A DNA stretch of 11,173 nt from Clostridia bacterium (GTDB lineage Bacteria > Bacillota_A > Clostridia > UMGS1810): positions 1-11,173 of the forward strand of contig JAFSBJ010000052.1 of the NCBI GenBank assembly GCA_017437345.1, read 5' to 3'. Below are positions 1-6,167 of the stretch, piece by piece (position 1 is the stretch's first letter; every line of letters begins with the position of its first letter). Position numbers and translations under genes: made by a program. The notes below the pieces were generated by a model, which saw nothing but the letters and a program-made list of their open reading frames with translations, ran no database searches and had not been told where the DNA came from.

Positions 1-105
1 CTTTTCAGCGGCGGCTTTTTCGGCAGCGGCTTTTTCAGCAGCAGCTTTTTCAGCAGCGGCTTTTTCGGCAGCAGCTTTTTCAGCAGCAGCCTTTTCAGCA
101 GCGGC
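1..105 (-). repeat. Tandem 15-bp coding repeat, 7 units, encoding AAAEK
   Basis: Seven consecutive 15-bp units encode Ala-Ala-Ala-Glu-Lys in the zinc-ribbon gene. Units differ only at synonymous Ala positions (GCC or GCT or GCA) and the Lys codon (AAG or AAA). The array continues past the left edge. Protein identity with varied third bases suggests selection on the helix, although tandem arrays of this kind can also change in copy number by slippage. Confidence 0.9.
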
Positions 106-297
106 TTTCTCTTCTTTAAATGCATCAAATTCTGCTTTATTCATCCAGTTAATCTTTTTAAAGGGTTTGGAACAATGCTCGCACATATCGCCTGTCATAG
201 GATTCTGACATTCCGGACAGATGCGACCAATTCCACATCCAAGGCATATTCTTGCCTCGTCAATATTTTTGGCTTCACATTGAGGACATATCCACAT
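1..297 (-). CDS. Zinc-ribbon protein with AAAEK helical repeat (partial, C-terminus beyond window)
   Basis: Only the first 99 codons are in the window; the frame is open to the left edge. Residues 1-42 carry four CxxC pairs (Cys4/7, 18/21, 27/30, 39/42), enough ligands for two zinc ribbons. A short linker (about 43-64, with W51 and aromatic F57 and F60) follows, then seven perfect AAAEK pentapeptides (65-99), still continuing at the edge. Such Ala/Glu/Lys repeats form a rigid, charged alpha helix, so this looks like a zinc-binding head on a helical stalk. I do not recognise the family or a function. ATG297 is chosen because AAGGTG lies 12 bases upstream; the spacing is long, and an in-frame GTG at 312 is possible but has no spaced ribosome binding site. 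It starts 52 bases after the ECF gene on the same strand and is probably co-transcribed with it. Confidence 0.75.
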   Translation of the reverse strand, partial: MWICPQCEAKNIDEARICLGCGIGRICPECQNPMTGDMCEHCSKPFKKINWMNKAEFDAFKEEKAAAEKAAAEKAAAEKAAAEKAAAEKAAAEKAAAEK

Positions 298-349
298 ATA
301 ACATCCATTCACCTTTCTGTCTGCAAATTTATATTTTGCCGCAGACAAG

Positions 350-889
350 CTACTTATTCAGTGATTTTTTAAAACTTTCAAATGCAGGATTGTTTTTAAA
401 AATCATAATGAGCATCGAAGCCGGGACAGCGCATGTTATCGCCTGAATAGCATTGCCCATTAGAGATACAAAAGCTACTGCAAATGAATTATATATAAGG
501 CTTTCAAACAAAAAATAGGATGAAAGCATAAGTATTTCAGATACTACACACGCCAGCACAATAAAAAGGAACGAAACAGACCTGCCCTTGCCGGCTGATT
601 TTCTGAAAAAACAAGAGGAAACAAGGACCATTGCTCCTTTTATGATAAATGTGGCGGGGAAATATATCCAATAACCCATTGATGCATCGGCAAGAGCAGC
701 CCCTATTGCCACCGCAAATGCACTATGCCAGCCGCCCATAATAAATCCGCAAAGAAGAACCACAACATCTCCAAGGTTAACATAGCCCTTCGTGTAGAAA
801 GCGGGAACGGATAAAAACCTGGTTACAACAAAGCAAATGGATGCAAACAATGCACAAACAACAAGTCTTTTGGTTTTTGAACTATTCAT
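350..889 (-). CDS. ECF transporter S component (substrate-binding membrane subunit)
   Basis: A 179-residue, very hydrophobic protein with about five to six membrane segments. It resembles S components of energy-coupling factor importers (ECF_trnsprt/HmpT-like group), which bind a vitamin or similar micronutrient and dock onto a shared EcfT/EcfA module. The run around GYVNLGDVVVLLCGFIMGG, followed by a small-residue helix and the ADASMGYWIYFPATF loop, is typical of the family. No EcfA or EcfT gene is nearby, as expected for a group II system that shares a module encoded elsewhere. The substrate cannot be read from the sequence. Start ATG889 is preferred over the in-frame ATG907 because AGAAGG lies 7 bases before it. 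It has its own promoter, and no riboswitch fits the short leader (about 25 bases). Confidence 0.85.
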   Translation of the reverse strand: MNSSKTKRLVVCALFASICFVVTRFLSVPAFYTKGYVNLGDVVVLLCGFIMGGWHSAFAVAIGAALADASMGYWIYFPATFIIKGAMVLVSSCFFRKSAGKGRSVSFLFIVLACVVSEILMLSSYFLFESLIYNSFAVAFVSLMGNAIQAITCAVPASMLIMIFKNNPAFESFKKSLNK

Positions 890-896
890 AATTAAA

Positions 897-902
897 CCTT
901 CT
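897..902 (-). promoter_or_regulatory. Ribosome binding site of the ECF S gene
   Basis: AGAAGG on the minus strand, 7 bases before ATG889. This spacing decides the start and adds an in-frame ATG at 907 to the leader rather than the protein. Confidence 0.7.
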
Positions 903-921
903 TTCATTATATCATTATATC

Positions 922-950
922 ATAATAACATCAAATCCCCCTTATATCAA
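922..950 (-). promoter_or_regulatory. Sigma-A type promoter for the ECF S gene
   Basis: Minus strand TTGATA (945-950), 17-bp spacer, TATTAT (922-927). Transcription would begin near 915, about 25 bases before ATG889. The -35 box lies across the loop and inner stem of the hairpin at 935-966. A second TATAAT-like box sits a few bases downstream but has no matching -35. Confidence 0.55.
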
Positions 951-966
951 TAAATATAAGGGGGAT
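935..966 (-). terminator. 13-bp perfect hairpin after the mltG-chromate operon
   Basis: A perfect 13-bp stem (935-947 with 954-966) with five consecutive G:C pairs and a 6-base loop lies 35 bases after the stop of the second chromate-family gene. On the minus strand it is followed by a moderately T-rich stretch (TTGATGTTATT), not a clean U-run, so it may be a weak terminator or an RNA 3'-end stabiliser. Confidence 0.5.
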
Positions 967-1001
967 GTAATAATAATGTAAATTTGCCGGAATTAAACAC
1001 G

Positions 1002-1592
1002 CTACATTTTAAAAACTATTCCGATTATTGCCGCAGGAATGATATAGAAGATTGGATGAAATTTTGTTTTTCTTGTTAGAATAAAGAAAAACAAAAATAA
1101 AATTACAGCTTTAATGTCAAAAAGCTTTATAATTTCTCCGGTTTGCTTAAAAATATCTGTTTCAAGACAGGCAGACTGAAAAACGCTGAGAGCCGCCGCG
1201 GCTATAAGACCGCAGACAGCAGGTCGAAGCCCCTTAAAGGCACTATCCACAAGGGTGCTTTCTTTGAATTTTTCCAGAAACTTATAAACTATTATGCAAA
1301 TTATAACAGATGGAAGCACCAGAGAAAGTGTGGCAACAATACCACCTGCAATACCATACCATAAAGACCCCAGGGATGCCCCTGCATTAAACCCTGCATA
1401 GGTTGCCATATTGACTCCTATAGGCCCCGGAGTAGATTCGGAAACAGCTATCATATCGGGCATAAGCTTAGTGTTGAGCCAGTCATATTTATTTGCAATT
1501 TCATATAAAAATGGCAAAGCTGCAAGACCGCCGCCAATGGCAAAAAGCCCGGTTTTGAAAAATTCAGCCATAAGGTAGAAAAATACACTCAT
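1002..1592 (-). CDS. Chromate-family (CHR) transporter, half subunit 2
   Basis: A 196-residue membrane protein, half the length of full ChrA, so it belongs to the short-chain CHR type that works as a pair with the preceding gene. Visible family motifs are the N-terminal AIGGGLAALPFL and ESTPGPIGVN, followed by about five hydrophobic segments ending near the C-terminus. CHR proteins are best known for chromate efflux. In anaerobes without chromate stress the natural substrate is uncertain, perhaps sulfate or another oxyanion, and nothing here decides it. Its ATG overlaps the stop of the upstream gene by 4 bases (ATGA), which implies translational coupling and a matched ratio of the two halves. 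It is the last gene of the mltG operon and is followed by a hairpin. Confidence 0.88.
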   Translation of the reverse strand: MSVFFYLMAEFFKTGLFAIGGGLAALPFLYEIANKYDWLNTKLMPDMIAVSESTPGPIGVNMATYAGFNAGASLGSLWYGIAGGIVATLSLVLPSVIICIIVYKFLEKFKESTLVDSAFKGLRPAVCGLIAAAALSVFQSACLETDIFKQTGEIIKLFDIKAVILFLFFFILTRKTKFHPIFYIIPAAIIGIVFKM

Positions 1593-2143
1593 TTTGCGCT
1601 CCCTCCCTTTTGAGAGGTTTTTTTGCCATATAAAATACCGCAGGCAACGGAAACTGCAATAGTGTAGATTGGTGAAAAATCAAAAAAGACTGAAACAAGA
1701 AATGCCGCAGCAAATAAGACTACTCCAAATAAATTCTTAATACCCTTTTTCCAAAGGCCTATAACAGCGTTAAGAACAAGCACACTCACCACAACATTTA
1801 TTCCTGCCAGAGCATGCTGAACTGCAGGAATATGGGTGAAATTAGAGATAAATGCGGCAATAATTGTTATAATGACTACAGATGGACTGATAACTCCAAG
1901 AGTTGAAAAAATTGCACCCCATATGCCGCGAAGCTTATAGCCTATGAAGGTGGCTGTGTTGACAGCGATAACACCCGGAGTACACTGCCCAACTGCATAA
2001 TAGTTCATTATTTCTTCCTCGCTTGCCCATTTTTTATTTTCAACAATTTCTTTTTGAATCATAGGAAGCATGGCATATCCTCCGCCAAAGGTAAAGCCTC
2101 CTATTCTGGCAAAAACGAAAAACAGATTAAAAAGTTCTTTCAT
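1589..2143 (-). CDS. Chromate-family (CHR) transporter, half subunit 1
   Basis: A 184-residue partner of the next gene, with the CHR signatures more fully preserved: TFGGGYAMLPMIQKEIV (about residues 17-33) and GQCTPGVIAVNTATFIGYK (about 52-70). About five or six hydrophobic segments follow. The two halves face each other in the membrane as an antiparallel pair in known short-chain CHR systems; that arrangement is family knowledge, not visible here. Its ribosome binding site GAGG begins two bases after the stop of mltG, 7 bases before the ATG, so it is firmly in the mltG transcript. Transported ion unknown. Confidence 0.88.
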   Translation of the reverse strand: MKELFNLFFVFARIGGFTFGGGYAMLPMIQKEIVENKKWASEEEIMNYYAVGQCTPGVIAVNTATFIGYKLRGIWGAIFSTLGVISPSVVIITIIAAFISNFTHIPAVQHALAGINVVVSVLVLNAVIGLWKKGIKNLFGVVLFAAAFLVSVFFDFSPIYTIAVSVACGILYGKKTSQKGGSAK

Positions 2144-2155
2144 AAATATTCCTCG

Positions 2156-3193
2156 CTAATTCATAGTTGATAAATGCTCATCGTAGGTCTCGGTGAAGAT
2201 ATGACTGCCATCTTTTTTCTTTTCGTCGGTATGATAGAAAAGCCACTTGTGTTGTTCAGGCTTTGCTGCAGCAACAATGGACTTTATTCCTGGACTGCAG
2301 ATTGGACCCGGAGTGAGACCTTCATATTTATAGAGATTATATGGAGATTCAACCTCTAAATCTTCATAGAGAACCTCTGTCATATCATATCGACCGCTAG
2401 ATTTGGCATACACAACCGTTGCATCAACCTGAAGCTTCATAGGCTCTTTAAGACGGTTTTTAATTACACCCGCTATCTTTGCACGCTCGCTATCGAGAAC
2501 CGCCTCTCTTTCAACAATTGAGGCAATTATCATGTTTTCAAAAAGATTATCATAATTTGAAAAATGTTTTTTGTATTCTGATTCAAAAGCAGCAAGCATT
2601 TTATTTACGATGTCATAGGGTGTGGCTTCTTCAAAAAATTCATAGGTTGATGGAAAAAGAAAGCCTTCCAGCTTGTATTTATAATTCCCATCAGGGATAT
2701 GAGATATAAATTCATAATTATATTTTCCATTTTCTACTGCCGATATAAATTCCTCTTCGGTGCAAATATTCATCTCTGCACAGCGGGCAGCTATCATTTC
2801 AACAGAATATCCTTCGGGAACTGTGAAGGAAAAGGTTTTGCTCTCAGGTGGAGAAAGAAGAAGCACTTTCATTATGTCATTTAAGCACATTCCCTTATTG
2901 AGATAGAATTTTCCCTGATAGATATTTTTATAGGTGCCGGGATTGAGACGATATTTTATTATAAAGGTATATTTGCTTTTTATAAAGCCATCTTCCTGAA
3001 GCATTTCACCAACATCAGACGCTGTGGCACCCGATGGGATATTAAAGGTCACCGCTTCACCATATGAAGAGCTTGTTGAAAAATACTCCATGATATATGG
3101 CGAAAAAATAAGAATAGCAATTATGATAATGCTTACTGCGGCTATCATAATAAATTTTAACTTTTTATTCATTTTCTTTTGTGTTTCTTCCAT
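2156..3193 (-). CDS. mltG: Endolytic murein transglycosylase MltG (YceG-like)
   Basis: MltG cuts nascent glycan strands at the membrane and so sets chain length during peptidoglycan synthesis. The 345-residue protein has a short cytoplasmic tail, one membrane helix (about 12-35), a LysM-like region (about 46-110) and the YceG catalytic domain. Family motifs visible are LEGFLFPSTYEF (175-186), ASIVERE (224-230), LQVDATVVYA (254-263) and GLTPGPICSPGIKSI (292-306). Glu228 in ASIVERE aligns with the catalytic Glu218 of E. coli MltG. The longer frame opens at ATG3262, but AGAGGTG lies 5 bases before ATG3193, which gives the usual basic-then-hydrophobic N-terminus. Two chromate-family genes follow in the same operon with 12 bases and then a 4-base overlap, an unusual partner for mltG. 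Confidence 0.95.
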   Translation of the reverse strand: MEETQKKMNKKLKFIMIAAVSIIIIAILIFSPYIMEYFSTSSSYGEAVTFNIPSGATASDVGEMLQEDGFIKSKYTFIIKYRLNPGTYKNIYQGKFYLNKGMCLNDIMKVLLLSPPESKTFSFTVPEGYSVEMIAARCAEMNICTEEEFISAVENGKYNYEFISHIPDGNYKYKLEGFLFPSTYEFFEEATPYDIVNKMLAAFESEYKKHFSNYDNLFENMIIASIVEREAVLDSERAKIAGVIKNRLKEPMKLQVDATVVYAKSSGRYDMTEVLYEDLEVESPYNLYKYEGLTPGPICSPGIKSIVAAAKPEQHKWLFYHTDEKKKDGSHIFTETYDEHLSTMN

Positions 3194-3198
3194 ATGAA

Positions 3199-3205
3199 CA
3201 CCTCT
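3199..3205 (-). promoter_or_regulatory. Ribosome binding site of mltG
   Basis: AGAGGTG on the minus strand, 5 bases before ATG3193. It settles the start against the longer reading frame beginning at 3262. Confidence 0.75.
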
Positions 3206-3229
3206 TTTGTGACAGACTATATTTATTTC

Positions 3230-3268
3230 CGGCAAACATTTGATTAATGTTAAAAACCACATTTGCCG
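3230..3268. repeat. Short inverted repeat in the mltG upstream region
   Basis: CGGCAAA (3230-3236) and TTTGCCG (3262-3268) form a 7-bp inverted repeat around a 25-base loop, about 40 bases before the mltG start. It could be a leader hairpin or a protein-binding site. I found no convincing sigma-A promoter for mltG between here and 3390. Confidence 0.35.
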
Positions 3269-3310
3269 AAAAATTGATTAAGGGATTTTTTCTACAATTT
3301 TAACTTACAA

Positions 3311-3366
3311 TCCCTCCGGGTTTGCTTTGCAAACCCACCTCCCTTTACACAAGGGAGGCTGGGTTA
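3311..3366. repeat. Intergenic double-hairpin repeat (MITE/REP-like)
   Basis: Two adjacent perfect hairpins: GGGTTTGC / GCAAACCC (3318-3325 with 3329-3336, loop TTT) and CCTCCCTT / AAGGGAGG (3338-3345 with 3351-3358, loop TACAC). A CCCTCC before the first hairpin could also pair with the GGGAGG of the second. It is GC-rich within AT-rich flanks and lies between the msmX terminator and mltG. From memory, elements with this CCTCCCTTT..AAGGGAGG layout are dispersed in genomes of gut Clostridia; I could not search for copies. Confidence 0.6.
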
Positions 3367-3390
3367 GAAAATTCATTTTATCACAAAAAC

Positions 3391-3420
3391 AAAAACTGCC
3401 AAAAATTTCTGGCAGTTTTT
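3391..3420 (-). terminator. Rho-independent terminator of msmX
   Basis: An 11-bp stem (3391-3401 with 3410-3420: AAAAACTGCCA / TGGCAGTTTTT) with an 8-base loop, 15 bases after the msmX stop. On the minus strand the stem ends in T5 followed by GTTTTTG. The symmetry would allow termination on both strands. Confidence 0.85.
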
Positions 3421-3434
3421 TAATTGTTTTATTA

Positions 3435-4547
3435 TTAGTTGAGAATTGCAATCTCTGTTTCTTTATCAAAGAGGTGAATTTTGTTAACATCAAATGCAAT
3501 TTTGATTGTATCACCAACAGCTGCTGTGCTGCGTGGGTTAACTCTTGCAGTGAAGCTTTCACCATTGATTTTGAGATAAAGGAATGTTTCAGCACCCATC
3601 ATTTCTGTTACTTCAACATCAGCATCAACAACAGCATCGGGGTTAGCTGAAATGAAGCTTTCTTCATCGTGAAGGTCTTCAGGTCTGATACCGAGAACAA
3701 CTTCCTTACCGATGCAGCCTGCTTCTTTAACTTTTGTTGCAACACCTTCGGGAAGCTTAACTTTGCTGCCGCCGAATGTGAGATAGGTAGCGCCTGCTTC
3801 TTCAGTAGCTTCGCATGTAACGAAGTTCATCTGGGGGCTGCCTATGAAGCCTGCAACGAACATATTGCAAGGTTTGTTATAAAGATTAAGAGGAGTGTCA
3901 ATCTGCTGAACAAAACCATTTTTCATAACAACGATTCTTGTACCCATTGTGAGAGCTTCTGTCTGGTCGTGGGTAACATAGATGAATGTTGTCTGGAGTT
4001 TGTGATGGAGCTTGGAGATTTCTGTTCTCATCTGAACTCTGAGCTTAGCATCAAGGTTAGAGAGAGGTTCGTCCATAAGGAATACCTTAGGTTCACGAAC
4101 GATAGCACGACCAAGAGCAACACGCTGTCTCTGACCACCGGAAAGAGCAGCAGGTTTTCTGTCGAGAAGGTGCTCGATATCAAGGATTCTTGCAGCTTCT
4201 GTTACGCGCTGTTTGATTTCATCTTTGGGGATTTTTCTGAGTTTGAGAGCAAATGCCATGTTCTCAAAAACTGTCATATGAGGATAAAGAGCATAGTTCT
4301 GGAAAACCATTGCTATATCTCTTTCTGCAGGAGCAACATCGTTAACGAGTCTGTCGCCAATGTAGAGTTCACCTGCTGAAATTTCTTCGAGACCTGCGAT
4401 CATTCTGAGTGTGGTGGATTTACCGCAACCTGAAGGACCAACAAGAACGATAAATTCTTTGTCTTCTATATCGAGACAAAAATCTGATACAGCGGTAACG
4501 CCGCCGGCATATGTTTTATAGATATGCTCTAATTTTAAATTTGCCAT
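3435..4547 (-). CDS. msmX: Carbohydrate ABC importer ATPase, MsmX/UgpC/MalK family
   Basis: The 370-residue protein is full length for the family. Walker A is GPSGCGKST (37-45), Q-loop Gln83 in VFQNYALYPH, signature LSGGQ (135-139), Walker B VFLMDE (155-160, catalytic Glu160), H-loop His193, and a C-terminal TOBE regulatory domain (about 240-370). It hydrolyses ATP on the cytoplasmic face to drive CUT1-type sugar or glycerol-phosphate importers. No permease or binding protein gene is adjacent, so it is probably a shared, stand-alone ATPase like B. subtilis MsmX, serving several sugar systems. AGGAGG lies 8 bases before the ATG. It is transcribed alone, with its own terminator, and diverges from gpr. 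The exact ortholog name (msmX or ugpC) is a family-level assignment. Confidence 0.95.
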   Translation of the reverse strand: MANLKLEHIYKTYAGGVTAVSDFCLDIEDKEFIVLVGPSGCGKSTTLRMIAGLEEISAGELYIGDRLVNDVAPAERDIAMVFQNYALYPHMTVFENMAFALKLRKIPKDEIKQRVTEAARILDIEHLLDRKPAALSGGQRQRVALGRAIVREPKVFLMDEPLSNLDAKLRVQMRTEISKLHHKLQTTFIYVTHDQTEALTMGTRIVVMKNGFVQQIDTPLNLYNKPCNMFVAGFIGSPQMNFVTCEATEEAGATYLTFGGSKVKLPEGVATKVKEAGCIGKEVVLGIRPEDLHDEESFISANPDAVVDADVEVTEMMGAETFLYLKINGESFTARVNPRSTAAVGDTIKIAFDVNKIHLFDKETEIAILN

Positions 4548-4571
4548 AGTATTGACCTCCTGAAAATATGT

Positions 4572-4600
4572 ATCATAATATGAATATACTATAACATAAA
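4572..4600 (-). promoter_or_regulatory. Possible msmX promoter
   Basis: Minus strand TTTATG (4595-4600), 17-bp spacer, TATGAT (4572-4577). The -10 is good, the -35 matches only half of TTGACA, and the region is so AT-rich that alternatives exist. The predicted leader is short (about 20 bases) and contains the strong AGGAGG. Confidence 0.3.
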
Positions 4601-4882
4601 CTGACCTTTTTTTCTAATGGGGATTTTCACAAAATTCCAAAAAATATTTAGTTATTCTTCACAAAAACATTGTTAATTTATTTTAAAAAGCCACCCTCAA
4701 CCCCCATATATATGCTATTTGCACAAAGAGATAACTATATTTATGATGTTTATTACAAAATATGTATACTTGATTTTTTAACGCCTTGCATCAAACTTAA
4801 AACTTTGTAATTTATGCACAATTAAGCCAAAAAATCAGTTCGTTTTTTTTACGACAACAGTGCTTATATATACAAATTATTT

Positions 4883-4910
4883 GCATAAAATTTCAAATTT
4901 GGAAATAATA
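4883..4910 (+). promoter_or_regulatory. Possible forespore (sigma-G/F type) promoter for gpr
   Basis: GCATA (4883-4887) fits the sigma-G -35 (GnATR), and AATAATA (4904-4910) matches the -10 (CATnnTA) except at its first base. The spacer is 16 bp, one or two short of the usual. No TTGACA-like promoter is evident, and family knowledge places gpr under forespore sigma factors, so this is the best candidate. Confidence 0.35.
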
Positions 4911-4961
4911 TAAAGGATATATTATCAGTAATTCATATATGACAAACACAAGGAGATAACA

Positions 4962-5936
4962 ATGGAATATTCAATTCATACCGACCTTGCAATAGAAGCG
5001 AGTGCTGTTGAAAATCTGTCGAATAAAAGCAAAACTAATAGCGGAATAAGCTCAGATACCTTTACCAAAAACGATATTACAATAACTGAAGTTAATATAA
5101 CAAATGAAAATGGCGCAAAGGCTGTTGGAAAGCCTATTGGAAAATACATTACCCTTGAGGTTCCAAAGCTTAGAGATGACATAACCGAGGTTTTTGACAA
5201 CACTCAAAAAGCTCTTACGGATGAGCTTAAAAAAATCATTGATCTTGATTCTATCCACACAGTTCTCGTTGTTGGTCTTGGCAACAGATTTGTTACCCCC
5301 GACGCTCTTGGACCAAAGGTTATAGACAAGCTCCTTGTCACAAGGCATTTATATGATATTCTTCCTGAGGATATAACAAAAGAAATGCACTCTCTATGCG
5401 CTGTGGCACCGGGAGTGCTGGGAATAACCGGGATAGAAACCGGGGAAATAATCAAGGGAGTATCCGACAGGATTAAGCCTGATGTTATTATTGCAATTGA
5501 TGCTCTGGCATCAAGAAAAACCTCAAGAATCAGCACCACATTTCAGATTGCAGACACCGGCATTATTCCCGGTTCGGGAATAGGCAACAAAAGATATGCA
5601 CTCAACAAGGAAACAATGGGGGTTCCTGTTATTGCAATAGGGGTGCCGACGGTTATCGAGGCTGCTGCTGTTGCAAATGATGCAATAGATATGCTTATTG
5701 AGGCTGTTAAGGAAAGCTGCGACAAGAATTCGGAAATGTATAAATCGGTTGATACCTTTGATAACGAAAAAAGGTATGATTTGATATCGGAGCTTCTTAT
5801 TCCATCAGGGAGCGACCTTATTGTGACGCCAAAAGAGGTTGACAGCATAATTGACGAGGTATCGGGAATAATTGCCGACAGCATCAATGAAGCAATAAAT
5901 GGCAAGACAGCAAAAAAACTAGGAAAGATTATCTGA
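4962..5936 (+). CDS. gpr: Germination protease Gpr (peptidase family A25)
   Basis: Gpr degrades small acid-soluble spore proteins when a spore germinates. It is made in the forespore as a zymogen. Length is 324 residues, a little shorter than the roughly 370 of Bacillus. Strong motifs are YSIHTDLAIEA (3-13), GLGNRFVTPDALGP (105-118), PGVLGITGIETGEI (150-163), IAIDALASR (177-185), DTGIIPGSGIGNKR (198-211) and GVPVIAIGVPTVIEA (220-234). Asp114 and Asp180 sit 66 apart, as do the essential Asp127 and Asp193 of the B. megaterium enzyme. By analogy the zymogen is cut between Asp8 and Leu9, giving a propeptide of 8 residues against about 15 in Bacillus. AGGAGA lies 5 bases before the ATG. It is single, divergent from msmX and convergent with the SLH gene. 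Confidence 0.97.
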   Translation: MEYSIHTDLAIEASAVENLSNKSKTNSGISSDTFTKNDITITEVNITNENGAKAVGKPIGKYITLEVPKLRDDITEVFDNTQKALTDELKKIIDLDSIHTVLVVGLGNRFVTPDALGPKVIDKLLVTRHLYDILPEDITKEMHSLCAVAPGVLGITGIETGEIIKGVSDRIKPDVIIAIDALASRKTSRISTTFQIADTGIIPGSGIGNKRYALNKETMGVPVIAIGVPTVIEAAAVANDAIDMLIEAVKESCDKNSEMYKSVDTFDNEKRYDLISELLIPSGSDLIVTPKEVDSIIDEVSGIIADSINEAINGKTAKKLGKII

Positions 5937-6068
5937 TATAACAAACAATTTATTTTGCGAGCTGTCGGCAAGTGCCATACTCTAACCTGACCGAAGAATC
6001 TCTTGGTAAACCAAAACCACAATATTTGTTATAGAGCCATGAATTAAGGGAGAGCATGGAAGCCTCCC
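5937..6068. repeat. Repeat-like patchwork after gpr
   Basis: The gap before the terminator is not random AT-rich spacer. TATAACAAA (5937-5945) and TTTGTTATA (6025-6033) form a 9-bp inverted repeat around a more GC-rich block containing GACCGAAGAATCTC. From memory, that string resembles the end of a dispersed intergenic repeat of Clostridia. Further on, GGGAG..GC (6048-6055) pairs with GC-CTCCC (6062-6068), with one bulged base. It may be remnants of small mobile repeats. No gene is supported here. Confidence 0.35.
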
Positions 6069-6104
6069 CTACATATTCCAAAATTATACTCCTATTACAA
6101 CGCG

Positions 6105-6135
6105 AAAAGACCGTGGTCTAAGACCACGGTCTTTT
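6105..6135. terminator. Bidirectional terminator between gpr and the SLH gene
   Basis: A perfect 15-bp inverted repeat (6105-6119 and 6121-6135, AAAAGACCGTGGTCT and its complement) with a single central base, so the real loop is the innermost few bases. It ends in TTTT on each strand. It lies between the converging gpr (plus) and SLH protein gene (minus) and should serve both. Confidence 0.88.
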
Positions 6136-6167
6136 CAAATAATTTAATTAAGTTGAGAACTTAAAAA

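Larger units (their letters stand above)
4548..4961. other. AT-rich divergent intergenic region between msmX and gpr
   Basis: The 414 bases between the two divergent starts hold no convincing gene. They are strongly A/T-rich, include an 8-base T-run near 4845-4852, and carry the putative promoters of msmX (left end) and gpr (right end). I see no tRNA, riboswitch-like structure or long inverted repeat here. Confidence 0.6.

Noticed and set aside
1..105. CRISPR or regulatory repeat at the left edge
   Set aside because: The 15-bp units are contiguous and keep the AAAEK reading frame of the zinc-ribbon gene, so they are coding.
890..1001. Vitamin riboswitch before the ECF S gene
   Set aside because: The predicted leader is about 25 bases, and the only structure upstream is a simple hairpin with no conserved aptamer features.
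3194..3262. Longer N-terminus for MltG
   Set aside because: The extra 23 residues precede the good AGAGGTG site at 3199-3205 and would displace the normal short cytoplasmic tail.
3305..3650. Open frames on both strands crossing the double-hairpin repeat and the msmX terminator
   Set aside because: They read through palindromes and an antisense stretch of msmX; no conserved protein is visible.
3669..4379. 236-codon plus-strand open frame opposite msmX
   Set aside because: It lies wholly antisense to a textbook ABC ATPase gene, encodes a Cys- and Phe-rich sequence with no family likeness, and has no ribosome binding site.
5543..6022. 159-codon minus-strand open frame over the 3' end of gpr and the following gap
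   Set aside because: Mostly antisense to gpr, with low-complexity Ser/Ile-rich content and no ribosome binding site.
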